Part shown: positions 1 to 11,830 of the stretch, piece by piece
How positions within the stretch are numbered: the stretch's first letter is position 1
Layout: every line of letters begins with the position of its first letter
Assembly: GCF_030936135.1 (NCBI RefSeq)
Contig: NC_082598.1
Location: forward strand, 49,196,347-49,260,346
DNA: 64,000 bases
Direction: 5' to 3'
Origin: Gavia stellata
Lineage: Eukaryota; Chordata; Aves; Gaviiformes; Gaviidae
Program-made: the position numbers and the translations under genes
The notes under the pieces: generated by a model
Databases searched by the model: none
What the model was told of the DNA's origin: nothing
Seen by the model: only the letters and a program-made list of their open reading frames with translations

Positions 1-167
1 AGAGCTTACCCAGAGCCCCCCCTTGCAACCAGCGCAGACACTGCCCACGTTGTTTCTTTAATTGGGGAAACAATGTGCTCTTTCAGGGGCTGCAGGTGGC
101 TCGGGGCATTGCAGAAAAGGGACATTATGGCTTTCCACGATAGCGTGGTTGAAAGGTTTGGAGCCCT

Positions 168-394
168 ATGTACAAAAAAGCCTTTGCTGAGGGTATTGCT
201 GCTGCATCAAGTATCAATGAAAGCTGCATATCTGCTGGTATGAATCCGATTGCGGCAGAAAATGAATGGGAAGCATTAAGAGTAGCAAAACAGTATTTCA
301 AGCTGCAATGAACAGCATCCAATTCATTAATGAATAGCAGGCTCGGGTCAGTGAAATAATAGCTCTGTTTGAAAGAAATATGGAACAGCCTTGA
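168..394 (+). pseudogene. Possible decayed coding remnant, parent unknown
   Basis: A plus-strand ATG at 168 opens 47 codons with protein-like composition (it begins MYKKAFAEGIAAASSINES) and stops at 309-311. Shifting frame by one base at 308 gives another protein-like run to 394, containing QARVSEIIALFERN and broken by one TAG. A frameshift plus a stop in otherwise protein-like sequence suggests a decayed gene or retroelement fragment. I do not recognise the family, and chance is possible. Confidence 0.3.
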
Positions 395-1934
395 GCAGTC
401 TGCAGGAGCAGATGTGCCAAAGAAGGAACCAAACCTGCAGGCACTTCTAAGGTCTAACGTAGAGCCAGCTTTGAGTAAGGCAGTCCCTAATCCTGACCCC
501 ACTCCTCCACCAGTGCCCATTCCTCTGATTTCTGGGACGCTGCAGTGATGAGAGCTGCAAAATCCAAAAGCAAGCCCTGCTCACTCCACAGCCGCAGCAG
601 CACAGCCCGGCTTTGGGTTGTTACCGGTGCTGGGAACCATGTGCAGGACCGAACACCTCCCTGCCCACAGCCTCAGCCCAGCTTGCCCCCTCACCCGCTG
701 GCCAGGGCTCGGCAGGCTCTGCGCGGGTTTTTTCCTAGGTGTGTGGGATCCACCCCATGCTGATCAGACCCTGCTGATACCACCCTGCCCACACGTACCG
801 CAAACTAAAGGGAGGACAGAGGCCATCTGCTTGGCAGGGAGTTAGCTGGGACTTGGGTTCTTGGCCCAATGGCTGCTAGTCCCCGAGCTGCTGGGACTGC
901 CATGGGGCTGGGATGTGTCCCCCCAGTTCTGCTCTGCTTTGGGCTGCACACTGGGCTTTTACCCAGAGATTTCTCTGCCTGACCTCTCCATGGCAGATGC
1001 TGTCTTCAAGGGGCGGTGACACTGGAATAGCAAGACAGCTGATAAGGTTTGATGGCTCTTTACTTAGGGGAAATCCTCTTGACTATTGCCCTGGGCAAAT
1101 AAGACTCAGAGGCCTCAATTCCCAGAGGAGGCATCAATGCACCAGATCAAAGTCTGCTCCCCAGCCGTCACCGCAGAGGCATCACCCCCAGCCATAACAG
1201 GAGGTTATAAAAACAAGGTCTCTCCCTGACACATCCCAGGCTGCACAAAGAAACCGGCTCCAAAGAAGGGAAGGCGAGAGAAACCCGGCTGCAAGTGCAC
1301 TGTGGACCCGAGCAGCAGGCTCCCAGAAACACTGTGGGATGGTGGCTCCAGCCCTGGGGATGCGCCGGAGCCATGCGGGTGCTGGGGCACGGGAGCGTGC
1401 ATCGCTTGGCTCTATTTCTTGCATTAGCTCCCATAGCCAGGGATGCATCCGTTTGCTTCCACTGTTACAGTCCCACATAATGGAACTTAAATCCAGAGTA
1501 CCGTGAGGCTCTTGAGTTATTAAAAGTTCTGGGTATAGTCCTGAGTTTTTAAACCAATGGGGGCATGGGGTCCTGCCTCTGGCAATATGATTTTTCTCGG
1601 GTAGAGGCTTTCCAAAAAGCCTCACTGCTGTTGGCACCTCATACGGAACCTGGCTACAGCTGGGCACAGGCTATATCACCCCGCTCGTCATAACAGCCAC
1701 GGGACTCGCTTGCAGGGCACCGTGTGCTCTCATGACAGTGGCTGCCCACTGGGGCCGGGCTGCCAGCACTGCTGGCACACATCGTGCCAAGCTGATGTCA
1801 GGAGCAGCCGGCAGCCCCGTGGAAAGCTTGCCTGGCGCAGAAGAGGCCAAAGAGTTGAGCTGTGTTAGTTGATGTTGCTTTGATAATTTATATCACATTT
1901 TATAGCTGTTGATGTTACAACTCCTTCAAGGTAC

Positions 1935-2020
1935 TTCAACATGAAAGATGGCAAGGTCCCTGCCTTGGAGACCTTACAGTCTAGTACAGACAGGTAAACA
2001 TAACAAGTAGAAACATTAAA
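1935..2020 (+). repeat. Ancient amniote interspersed repeat fragment, family not fixed
   Basis: The order GCAAGGTCCCTGCC, TTACAGTCTAG, ACAGACAGGTAAACA matches a widely seen old amniote repeat tail of the form GGTCCCTGCC...TTACAGTCTA...AGACAGAC. The family cannot be named with confidence. Confidence 0.4.
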
Positions 2021-4057
2021 CCTTAGGTAGGGAGTGGGGACAGGTTGAGGGAGTATGTACAGAAATTATCTTTGGCACATCAAAGAGCTGGAAGAAGTCC
2101 ATCAGAGGAACCTTTAGGCTATTTATGTATTTCAGGTAGCAAGATAAAATCATGAATAATGAGTTCCTGCAACCTCTTTGCAGAACCAGCGCTGAAGCAA
2201 TGCTTACAGAGGCGCTTGTCTGCTAACGTATGTCCTTCGGACGGGGAATGCCAAATCCTCCCCAGATTTACATCGCTGTCTTTTAACCAGTAATGAAAAA
2301 AGAAATAACAAGCTGCACAAGCACAGCCAGCATTCTTCCAGGTTTTAGTCCCTGTCCGTGGCTACCTGATTGCAATGTCTATCTGCCCAGCACTATCCTC
2401 AGCATCTCTTTCTTTTCTTCTTCTTTCTTTTCATCCAGACTGCTTCTTCTGAACTCCCAAGCTACCTCTCCCCATCAGAAAAAAACAAACCTATTTGAAG
2501 TCAAAGTTCCCAATCCTTAACCCTGCTCTCCCTCACCATACCCAATCCATGCTGTCTTCAGTGAAACATTGCTGAGCGAGGAAAGCTGCACACCAAAGAT
2601 AGGAGTAACTAGACCCAGCTTCAGAGCTCGCTGTCGCCTCGGCTCCTGCGGCCGGAGAGCCAGTGCACACCGAGGTGCAGCACAGGGGCTGTCCCACCAG
2701 CACCTCCCTGCACAGCTTCTCTGCACAGGGGGCAAAGGACTCGGACCTGTCCTGTACAGGCTTTCAAACCCTTTTGGTGCAGAACCCAGGATTTAACTAG
2801 GGAAACAGAAAGGCTGATGCTACGCTGTCAGGCAGTGGAAGGCTCAGGCTCACAAGCACTGGAGACAGGAGGTGTTTCTAGGGCGGTGTGGTTACTGCCA
2901 GCCTAAGCCCTAGCAGCGATGGTGTGGAGTGAAGCAGAACTGTTACAGAAAAAAAGCAGCTCCTGCCCACCCCTGCTGCTCCCCTCTCCTGCACTGCCTC
3001 TCCCACCACGCCAGCCCCAGCACTGGTGCAGAGCTGGGTGCAAAAAATGATCCAGCTGAAAAACAACCTGGCGGAAAGCATTCTTAGCCAGATGAATTCT
3101 GCAATCCAGTTCATCCTATAGCAGCACCTGGGGGCTGTATCACGTTAAAAGCTAGTCAGGCTCCATCCGTAATCATCCCCTGGGCAACTGAGTTATGACT
3201 CTTCTACTTGGTGGCAAATAACTGCAAGAGATAGCCGTTGTTTTGTTGTTGTATTTTTCTCTTGCTGTTGCAGGCCCAGTTTGCTCGTCACTGTGGTTGC
3301 TGGCAGATCAAGGACCTTGGTGGCATTATGGTATTTTTGACTGGAGAAGGCTCTCCCCAAGATAACTTGTACTGCTTCCCTGCTGCCTGGCCTGAGGACA
3401 CATGGAAAAACCTAGGCAAAACCACGCAACCCAACAGCAATGGGAGCCACAGTACGGCTCTCACAGTGAAGGGGCTGGCAGGTCGTTTCCCCTTCGCATG
3501 GCTGGGGGCACACAGGGCTAGTGAGAGGCTGCCTCTGCTTTAGCCAGTTCATAAACTTGGAGAGAACTGTCAGATGTCTTTTTCCCCCCTTTTTCCACTT
3601 GTGTTCCCCCCAGCCAGCACTGCCAGAGACCTGCCCTCCCAAATCAGCCGTGGGGGGACCTCCCTGTTCTCGCAGCTCTCCTCACACCTTTCCCCAATGC
3701 GGTACCACCCACCGGTTACGCAAGCCGGGATACACCTCCCTCCTCATCCCTTCCCCTCACCTACAGCAAACACCCCCTTGTTTCCCTTCTGTTTTGACGA
3801 CCCTATCGAACTGCTGTGGAAAAACAGAAGCAGATCTCCAACACATCCTCCTTGGGCTGGGGGGTAAATAGAGACATAGCAGCAGGGAGGAGGCACAGAC
3901 TCCTTCAACCCCTGCAAGCAACCGCTTATATCTACAGAGGGCATGCAGATTTCAAGACACAAAGTACTCCACAGTATATCCTATGAGCCTTACAAAAGGC
4001 TTTAAGTCACCAAACATCCCCTTTCCCACTGATTCGGCAGAGGACACTGTAAATCTA

Positions 4058-4135
4058 TGGTACGCTGTAGACTGCAGCTCTCTGAGGATGGGGTCATCTG
4101 CTTGCCCTGCTGGGCACACAGCCCAGCACTTTGCA
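4058..4135 (+). repeat. Possible ancient interspersed repeat fragment
   Basis: GTAGACTGCAGCTCTCTGAG, GATGGGGTCATCTGC, then CCCAGCACTTTGCACA resembles the old amniote repeat with TGTAAGCTCTTTGGGGCAGGG and a GTACAGCACCTAGCACA end. Weak, from memory. Confidence 0.35.
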
Positions 4136-4706
4136 CACAGCCATCCCCATCCCTTCCGGGCTGCTCCGCTATAAAATAAAAATTAAAAAAAAAAAGCACC
4201 ATATAAGTGAGTGGAATTACCAATCACTTAAAGGCAAAGTAAACAATCAGAGAGACAAAAAAAGTTTGCAAGTGGGTTGGCTTAATCCATGCCAAGAGAA
4301 AAGGATGTTTGTTGCACAAACAAATTGAGTGGGAGCAAGACTTTCCTGCCTGACTGGTGGAGAGGTCCGCAAATCAAGACTGGAACTCCTTGCCACGTAT
4401 ATGAATCAATTAAAGCACTCGATGAATCATTTATTTTCAACAGAGGCAATCAGCAACAATGGTTTGATGTTCAATTGATTTCTCATTTGTCTTGCTCCCC
4501 TGAGTAATGACAAACAGCTCACTGCTTACATGGTGCATGCCTCAACCTGACTGCTCCTGGAGCACCTTCTTCTGCAAGGAATCACGCCGGGCACCTGCTC
4601 CTACCTCCTGACATTTCATACCTCTTGGTCACTACCCGCCGATGCCTTTGGTTCTGCTTGTCTCACTCATCTCACGCCCCATGCTCTTCTCCCCAGATTC
4701 GTTCTC

Positions 4707-4731
4707 CTTTCTTTCTTTCTTTCTTTCTTTT
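4707..4731. repeat. (CTTT)n microsatellite
   Basis: About six tandem CTTT units followed by an A-rich stretch. Confidence 0.9.
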
Positions 4732-7700
4732 AAAAAAATAAATACATAAATAGCAAAGCTTTGTTTTCAATGGGGGACAGTAGAGCCAGATTGCTCACTA
4801 GAAAGCATCAGCAACCTACTTCTCAAAAGCTCAGAATATCAAAAATTGCCAGCGAAGCAGCACAGCTCTGTGTACAGCAGATGATGTAAAACACTCTAAA
4901 GAAAGGAAGGAGTCTTTAGAATATTTTCTATTAGATACCATATCCATACAGTACATTTCCTTCATCCAAAGTGCCTTGTAAAGTGCTTTGTGTAGACCTC
5001 TAATTCACATTTTGGATGCCTCGTGGTACATTTCACTAATTAAACTCAGGCACATACACAAAGTAAGCCCGCGGTTCAGATGCTGGGCTACACTGAAGTT
5101 GCAGCGATTAAGACATCACCATGACAATGAGGAGTCCTGTAGTCACATAGTTAATTTTAGGGTGTGTGATTTGCACGGCTCCGGATATCTGTCCTGAAAC
5201 AAGAAGGCTTGGCTGTGCCTGTTGGTTGTTCCTAGCGGATACAAGGCACCCCTGGGATTGGGCCAAGATGAACGTGAACATAATCCTATTATGACAAATC
5301 AACTGATAAAAGGCGGGGAGGAAAAAAAAATAATATTGGAGCACACTGAGCTTTCCCCTTCATGAAAACAAGGTGCCAGTGCCCAGCTCGCAGGGCTGAG
5401 CACCAATTTGGGGGCACAGGGACCAAATTTCCTGTGGGTCCGAGGCCCCCACCACACTCTCCTGTGTGCTCCCCTCTACGGAAAGCAGGGGCAGAAGCTA
5501 CACCGCCTCCTACACCCGTCAGGACTGCGGCCTCAGCTTGGTCACTGCCAACACGCCAACAGACGGCACAAGAGGCGACACAGAGGCTACGGATGAAATT
5601 CAGGCGTGGGTGAAGGACTAAGAGCAGGCTCCTTTGGCTGTATTACGGTGAATATCAAGGATACACAAGCTGTGCTTCACCTGCGGCCACCTATGGTCTT
5701 CCCGGGAGCATCCCCTCCCCGGCATGAGGCCCCCAGGACTCCTTTTCCCCTCCGGCGAGCAGGGCAACCAACCAACAGATCTCCTTGCTTCTTTGTCCTT
5801 CCCATCACTACGTAGCTCCTCAAAAATTATTTTTGGCCATATTTGTGCATAACGCAGGCCCGAGAGAGCTGTGGGATAATAAACAACTTGTTTCCTCTGT
5901 GCTCAGAACATTTCAAAATGCTTTTGCTTTTCAGCCACTTCACTGGAGAACATCTCAAAAACCCTCTTCCATTTATAGTCATGATTCAAAGATTTTAGCT
6001 CCTTTTCCCACCTCCTCATCTCTAAAGCTTTCAGAGAGGCAGGGCCACCTCGAGGAACCAGCTGCAGGTGCCGTATTTCCAGCTCCCATAGGAGTGAGAC
6101 ATGGAGAGCAGCAACCGCCCCGCACCCCTTCCCATGCACACGTGCTCTGCCTTTTTAAACCCTGCTCAATAGGAAAATATCAGTATTTCCAAGATTACCC
6201 AACACGCAGCACTGAAAGCTGTTGAGACACCTCTCTGAAGGAGCAAGCCTTGTGTCATTTGCTGCATTTGGGCAGCGCCGCGCACGTTGTGGTTATGACT
6301 CAAAAGAGTGAGCGCAGCGGCTAAGGAAAGTCCTTTCAAAAGGCTCCAGATTCACCTCCAAGGAGCGGGCGCGTTCAGAGTTCACCAAGCCCGAATTCGG
6401 CATTAGCTGCCTGATGTCATCACGATTGCAGCTCACTTCCTTAAAAGCCTGCAAGCCAGAACACAGCTGGTATTCACAGAGGCCGTGCAAATAGTGCCCT
6501 TGGTGCTCTGGCTCTGGCTTGGGCCATGCTCAGATGCACGCTTGCACTAAGAAAACAGCTGTTCTGGAAAAGGCAAAGAGCCTTTTATCTGATAGTTTTC
6601 ACCTTACATGCAAAATCATTAAAGAGCTTCCCGGGTCACGCAGTGCATCCCGCAGGTGCAGAGGGATCCTTTGCCCCAGTTTAGCAGCCCATCCCTTTTA
6701 CCAGGGAAGCAATCGGGCTGCCCCGAGATGGACGAACGTTAAAACCAGACTGGGAAGCTGAACGGAAGGAGGAAAACATACCAGGCCAATTTTCACAAGT
6801 ACTTCAGATGTGGGGCTTGATACATTCGGACCAACGTGTTGCTGAGAACCACCACGTTCATCCTCAGTTGAGATTTTCACAAGGCTTTTCCATGATGCAC
6901 GCCAACGATGTGGCTGGGGAAGGGAAAATTAACGGATGTGAGTGGGGGTGGGCTTGGTGGTATGGTCTGATGGTGTACAGTGAGGAAGTCCCATCTAGGA
7001 TCAGTTTCTGAAGTCCAACCAGCGCTTAACCCAATGATTTCATTAACTAACCCGCGCTGTTAAACGTGGTTATCCACCAACATACACCTCACAGAGTCAA
7101 GGAATGGAAAGCAGCTGACAAAATATTACTTTGGGGATTGTCAGTACTATCCAGTTAGCACGGATGTGTGGGGATGCCTTGCCCGGCAAGAGGGATGGTG
7201 GCCATCACGCTCACAGCTCAAGGAGCGAGTGCCTGCTGGAGTTGGTCCCCACTGACTGCTCCTCGCCACAGCCCACTGGCTTCCTGCAGCCCGGACACAC
7301 ACTTCAGAGCCAGCAGATATGGCACCTTGATACCCCAGGGATCTCTGGGATGAAGTTTCCTCCTCTTTCTCCTGAGGTCCTGAGCTCTGGCTGGCAGCAA
7401 CAGAGGCAAGGAGCACACTTTGAGCTGCTTCACTGTCACAGACGCAGATGCCAGCTTCATGAAATCCACCCCACCAGCCTTTCTTGGCAAAACATGAGTT
7501 GATTTTTAATTCCTGCACAATTGCCTATCAATTTTCTGCACTGGTCTTGATTTTACAAGACCACACATTTTAAATAAATTACTAGCACTTTTCATAGCAT
7601 TTTAAGATTTGTCTTAGGAGAAGAAGCACAGGGTTATTTTTTATATTTGAAATCAGAGAAGTCCATTTGATGCCTGGTCAGAAATTGGAAACCTCTTTGA

Positions 7701-10024
7701 AATAATGACAAATCCAATAGAAATGGAAAACTGCCCTGAATTAATTTTTTAGAAGAGGCAAGAGCACTTGATTTCAGCTGGAGTTAAACTTCAGTAAACC
7801 CTTCAGCTGGGTTTGGCGAGTGAGTTTGAACCAGTATCGCGGTAACTCAGCTCCATGGGCAGGACACGGTGTGCAAAGATTGCGTCATCAGACTTCACAT
7901 CGTGAACACCCAGGATAGGCAATACCGCTTGGAGAATCAGAAAAGTAAATTAAAACAGGCGATGCAAAGAGAAATACTTAAAACTAAGTCCTTTGTGGAC
8001 CTTGTGCCATACCATTCCTCCTTGGCTTACAGGTTTTGTTATGAAAGCCACCTCAAATTATTTGTATCTTGCTGTCTCTTCCTTCCTTCCCTGCAAGAAG
8101 GACCTTTGCCCTGTTTGGTCCTGTAACACTGAATCACATGCCTGGTTAGGTCACTTGTAAGCTCTTTGCTGGGATGCCATTTTCCCCAGCTCTGAGAGCA
8201 GAGCTCCACGTGACTTTATCCTCATTATCCTCAGCAGGCAATGAGATCATCCTTCTGGTGGCCCAGGAATTGCTGCAAGTCTTCTCAGGCTGCAGTGATT
8301 CACAGGGAAGCTGCCGGAGGTGGCTTTGGTGGAGCATGGCACCCATGACTCACTGCTGCACTGGGTAAACACCCGCGCCGCAGCGAGCTGGCGGGGCGCT
8401 GGCCGAGCTGCGGCTGCTGGAGCAGGGCAAACAGCAACTTCAGAGTCCTTCCTCCCACCGCCCCACTCCAGCTCCAAAGAGTACAACTCCTTCGGTTGCC
8501 ATAACACAGGGCTCCACAATAACATCAATAAAGAAAAATGACCCGGGATGAGGCCATCTGTTTTATAGTCCCCTCGAGGCGCTGCAGCAAAAGTGTTGCG
8601 CTTGACTGAGAGATGTTTCACTTCCATGGCACAGTGAACAGGAGCGATCAGCGAGCAGCATGGCTCATGTAGGCTCAAAAAAGGAAAAAGATTGGGAAAA
8701 AAAGGAAAAGAAATAAAAAAAGAGTCCTTTCTTTCTAAAAGGCAGCCTTAAAATAGAGAAAATGGTCAACACAGTCAAAAAATGGTCCACTAAGAAGCAG
8801 GTGGCATAGCCACCATTTAATCTGCAGAAGAGCTGCACGCTCATCATTTAGCGTAAGGGAAGGAAACCCAGGAGAAGAGTGGACAGAGTCAGAGCTCCCT
8901 TTTTAAAGCATGTCAGTAAATGAATCATTAGATGTTATCGCTGTCTCCTTAATTACAGAACGCTCAACACAGTCCCAAGGGGGGCGGGAGAGAGGTTTAC
9001 TAAAAAATGCGTATTCCTAGCTTAAGAGACAGCAGGACAAGGCCAAAGAGCTGCAGGCCAGCTGCAGAAGACAACGAAGGGGCAAGGCGATAGGGTTTAT
9101 CAGTGTCCACGTTGTCCCCATCAGGGAGAAAGGAACGACGAGTACAACAGGTCTGACCAAAGACAGCCCTGGTGATTTCCAGCAGCATTCAGGCTCTGTA
9201 ATTGGCCAGATAGTGGGCGCCTAGTTAAAAATAAATGTTTAAACACAGCCATCATGTAGTTCTGAAACAAGTCCCTTTTGTTAGTCACGTTTTTAATGTG
9301 ACAGAGACTAAACTTGGGTTGCCAAGAGTGGTTTGGGGAAACCACTGCAGCAAACACAGGTCTGACCTTCCAGAGCTTCCACCCCGTCTCAAAATAAACT
9401 CTGCTGAACAGGTTTCTAAATAGTTCCTGTGGGCAGGCAGCAGCCCACTGGACAGAACCCCTTTCCCAGGGCAGCCTCCAGCCGCACGTAGCCATGGGGG
9501 GACCGGCCAGAGGCCAAGAGCCAGCGCCTGCGAGCACGACAACTGTTCCCAATGCCAAAAGCGACCATGCCCCACTGAGAACAAGGTCCCCCCGCCTCAG
9601 CCCAGCAGCGGGAACACATTGGGACACCCTTTCCCATGCATTTCAGCACCCCGCACTGCCTCTGGAGCGCAGGCTGGCCCCAGAGTCGCTGCGGGTCTTC
9701 ACGGGGGGAAATCACAGCTCCTTTCCTGCAAAGGCTTAATCCAAGAAGCAGAAATCCGATAATAAGAGCTTGCCAATTTGGCACACAGCATTGTAACATA
9801 TCCAGTTACCAGCAATTAGACACTCCACCCCGATTAATTTGTGCTAGAAATACTACGACAGTTTTAAACAGAGAGCTTGATTATCTGTTCAAACTATTTA
9901 CCAAAGGTTGGGGTGACTTCTCTGTTATTTAAAATCTTGTACATCAAGGCTGGACATCTTATTCGAAGATGTTTACTGTAGTTTAAATGAGACTTACTCA
10001 GAGAAGTATTTTCATTAAACAAGA

Positions 10025-10065
10025 GGTTAGACTTGATCGTACAATGGACCTCTGTGATTAGTCAT
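10025..10065 (+). mobile_element. Possible degraded CR1 3' end
   Basis: GAGGTTAGACTTGATCGTAC followed by AATGGACCTCTGTGATTA resembles the CR1 tail GGACTAGATGATCATAATGGTCC. Short and diverged, so uncertain. Confidence 0.3.
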
Positions 10066-11041
10066 GTACCCACTTTGCCAATTCATGCTGAATTTTCAAG
10101 CTACACATTCTCGCAAATCTCTGCTTTATAGTCTTTTACAATGCTGTCGGTTGCTTCTATAATTACAAAACGTCTCCTGCTGTATTTCCACATGCCCCTC
10201 TCCCACGGGTTGCTTATGCCACATTTCACATACCGTCTTTGTGCAGGCTGGGGACACCACGGCCCCCGGGACCCCAGGGCTGTGCCCAGTGGCCTCGCTC
10301 CTCCACTTGCTGTGCAGATGAAGAGCAGCCCATGATTTTAGGGATATTTCTCACAGTAGTTTAAAGAGCTCCCCCTGCTAACACCCCACTCCCAGCCACT
10401 CATCCCTGCCTCTGTGCTCTATTTTCAGCTGGAAACTCATCTGTAAATTGTCTTGCAGGGGTCTGGTTTTGGCCAGCTACTTTGTTCAGTGGGTCAGTGA
10501 GAATTGGTTATGCTCCTCCTGCAAGGTACACATGGGGAGGGCAGGGGTTGATTTGGCTGCAGCATTCATGGTTTCCCTATAGCCATCTCCTCACTGCCTT
10601 ACTCAGTATGAGGTCCTTCAGAGCATGAGCTCTGATCTGGGATCATCTCCACCAGGGAATGAACTGGTCTCACGTACTGCAGCAGCCACTAAAAGCATCA
10701 GCAGGAGCTGCCACATGATCCAGCCCACGCTCCATCCAGTTGAGTTACAAGTCTCTGGCAACAGATTGCATCAAATCCTTCAGAGCAACACAGGCAGTAT
10801 TTTCTGCAATGAAAAAATATTCGCTAGATTTCTAAGCTTACCAGTTAGCAGCTGCTTTCCACACTCAATATGAGCATTTGTATTACTTGGGGTGACCGTG
10901 GTGGTTCTATTGTAAGTGTGGGGGTGCTGATTTCATTAGAAAAGCCACCTTGCAAGAAAAGACATGCATCCAAAGCGTCACATTTATCAGGAGACTTGCT
11001 GCTTAGCTCTATATGCATAAAAAGGCATCCCATCCTAGAGA

Positions 11042-11111
11042 ACACAAGCTAGTCAGCAGGAATACTTACTGTAACTACACAAGCTAGTCAGCAGGAATAC
11101 TTACTGTAACT
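11042..11111. repeat. Exact 35-bp tandem duplication
   Basis: The 35-bp unit beginning ACACAAGCTAGTCAGCAGGA and ending TTACTGTAACT is present at 11042-11076 and again without change at 11077-11111. Perfect identity points to a recent duplication, or an assembly artefact. Confidence 0.95.
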
Positions 11112-11689
11112 TACTATCCTATTTGGCCCGTAAGTCCTTTAAGAACAGGGTAAGCAAACATCTGCCAGGAAGGGTTGAGCTAGAGCTAACGTCATCTTGG
11201 GGCAGAGGGACAGACCCACTGAGGTCACGAGGGCCCTTCCTCCTTTTCTTGCGGATTGATTACGGTGCTGCCAGCAGCTGCCCACATTTGGCTGTGCCCT
11301 GGACCTGGTTACTGAACATCTCTCACCTCCCCTCCTCTCTCTTCATCCAAAGTGCAACTGTCCACCCTTTCCCACAAGCCTTTGCAACTTTCAGTGGTTT
11401 TTTTCCTCTTAAGCCACAAACTTATTTCTTTCTTGAACCCCATAGGTTCCCTTCTGCTTTCTGGCTTTTCCTCAGATGTCTTTCCTGACCCCTGCCTTTA
11501 CTTACTTTACTGACTTCACATCATCATCAGCCACCTAAGGCAGACTAGCATTAAAAATTGCAATATATTCCTTGGACTAGGTGGCAAACATTTTTCAAGC
11601 CATAGTCTACAGAAGACTAGCATTTTCCTTAGTGTTTTCCCATCTTCAGCACCTTTATCTCAGCAGCAGAATCATACCTCCCTCTTACA

Positions 11690-11830
11690 ACCACTTTGTG
11701 CCAAGAACAACACCCTGCGGCCCTCAGCAAAGTGACCTACATGTGAAATTAGCCCTTCTTGCAGCAGGAGTCTGGGTTAGGTGACCTCCAGAGGTGCCTT
11801 CTCAGCTCAACTGTTCAATGGCTATAACCT
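11690..11830 (+). mobile_element. CR1-like LINE 3' fragment
   Basis: CTGGGTTAGGTGACCTCCAG continuing AGGTGCCTTCTCAGCTCAACTGTTCAATGG closely follows the avian/reptilian CR1 3' end (GGGTTGGGTGACCTCCAGAGGTCCCTTCCAACCTCAACCATTC). The left boundary is approximate. CR1 elements are typical of bird genomes, and this is one of the main clues to the host lineage. Confidence 0.65.

Noticed and set aside
8247..8678. Minus-strand ORF of 143 codons in the left flank
   Set aside because: It has no domain, no splice context and an unusual composition (Ala/Pro-rich patch from local GC-rich DNA).
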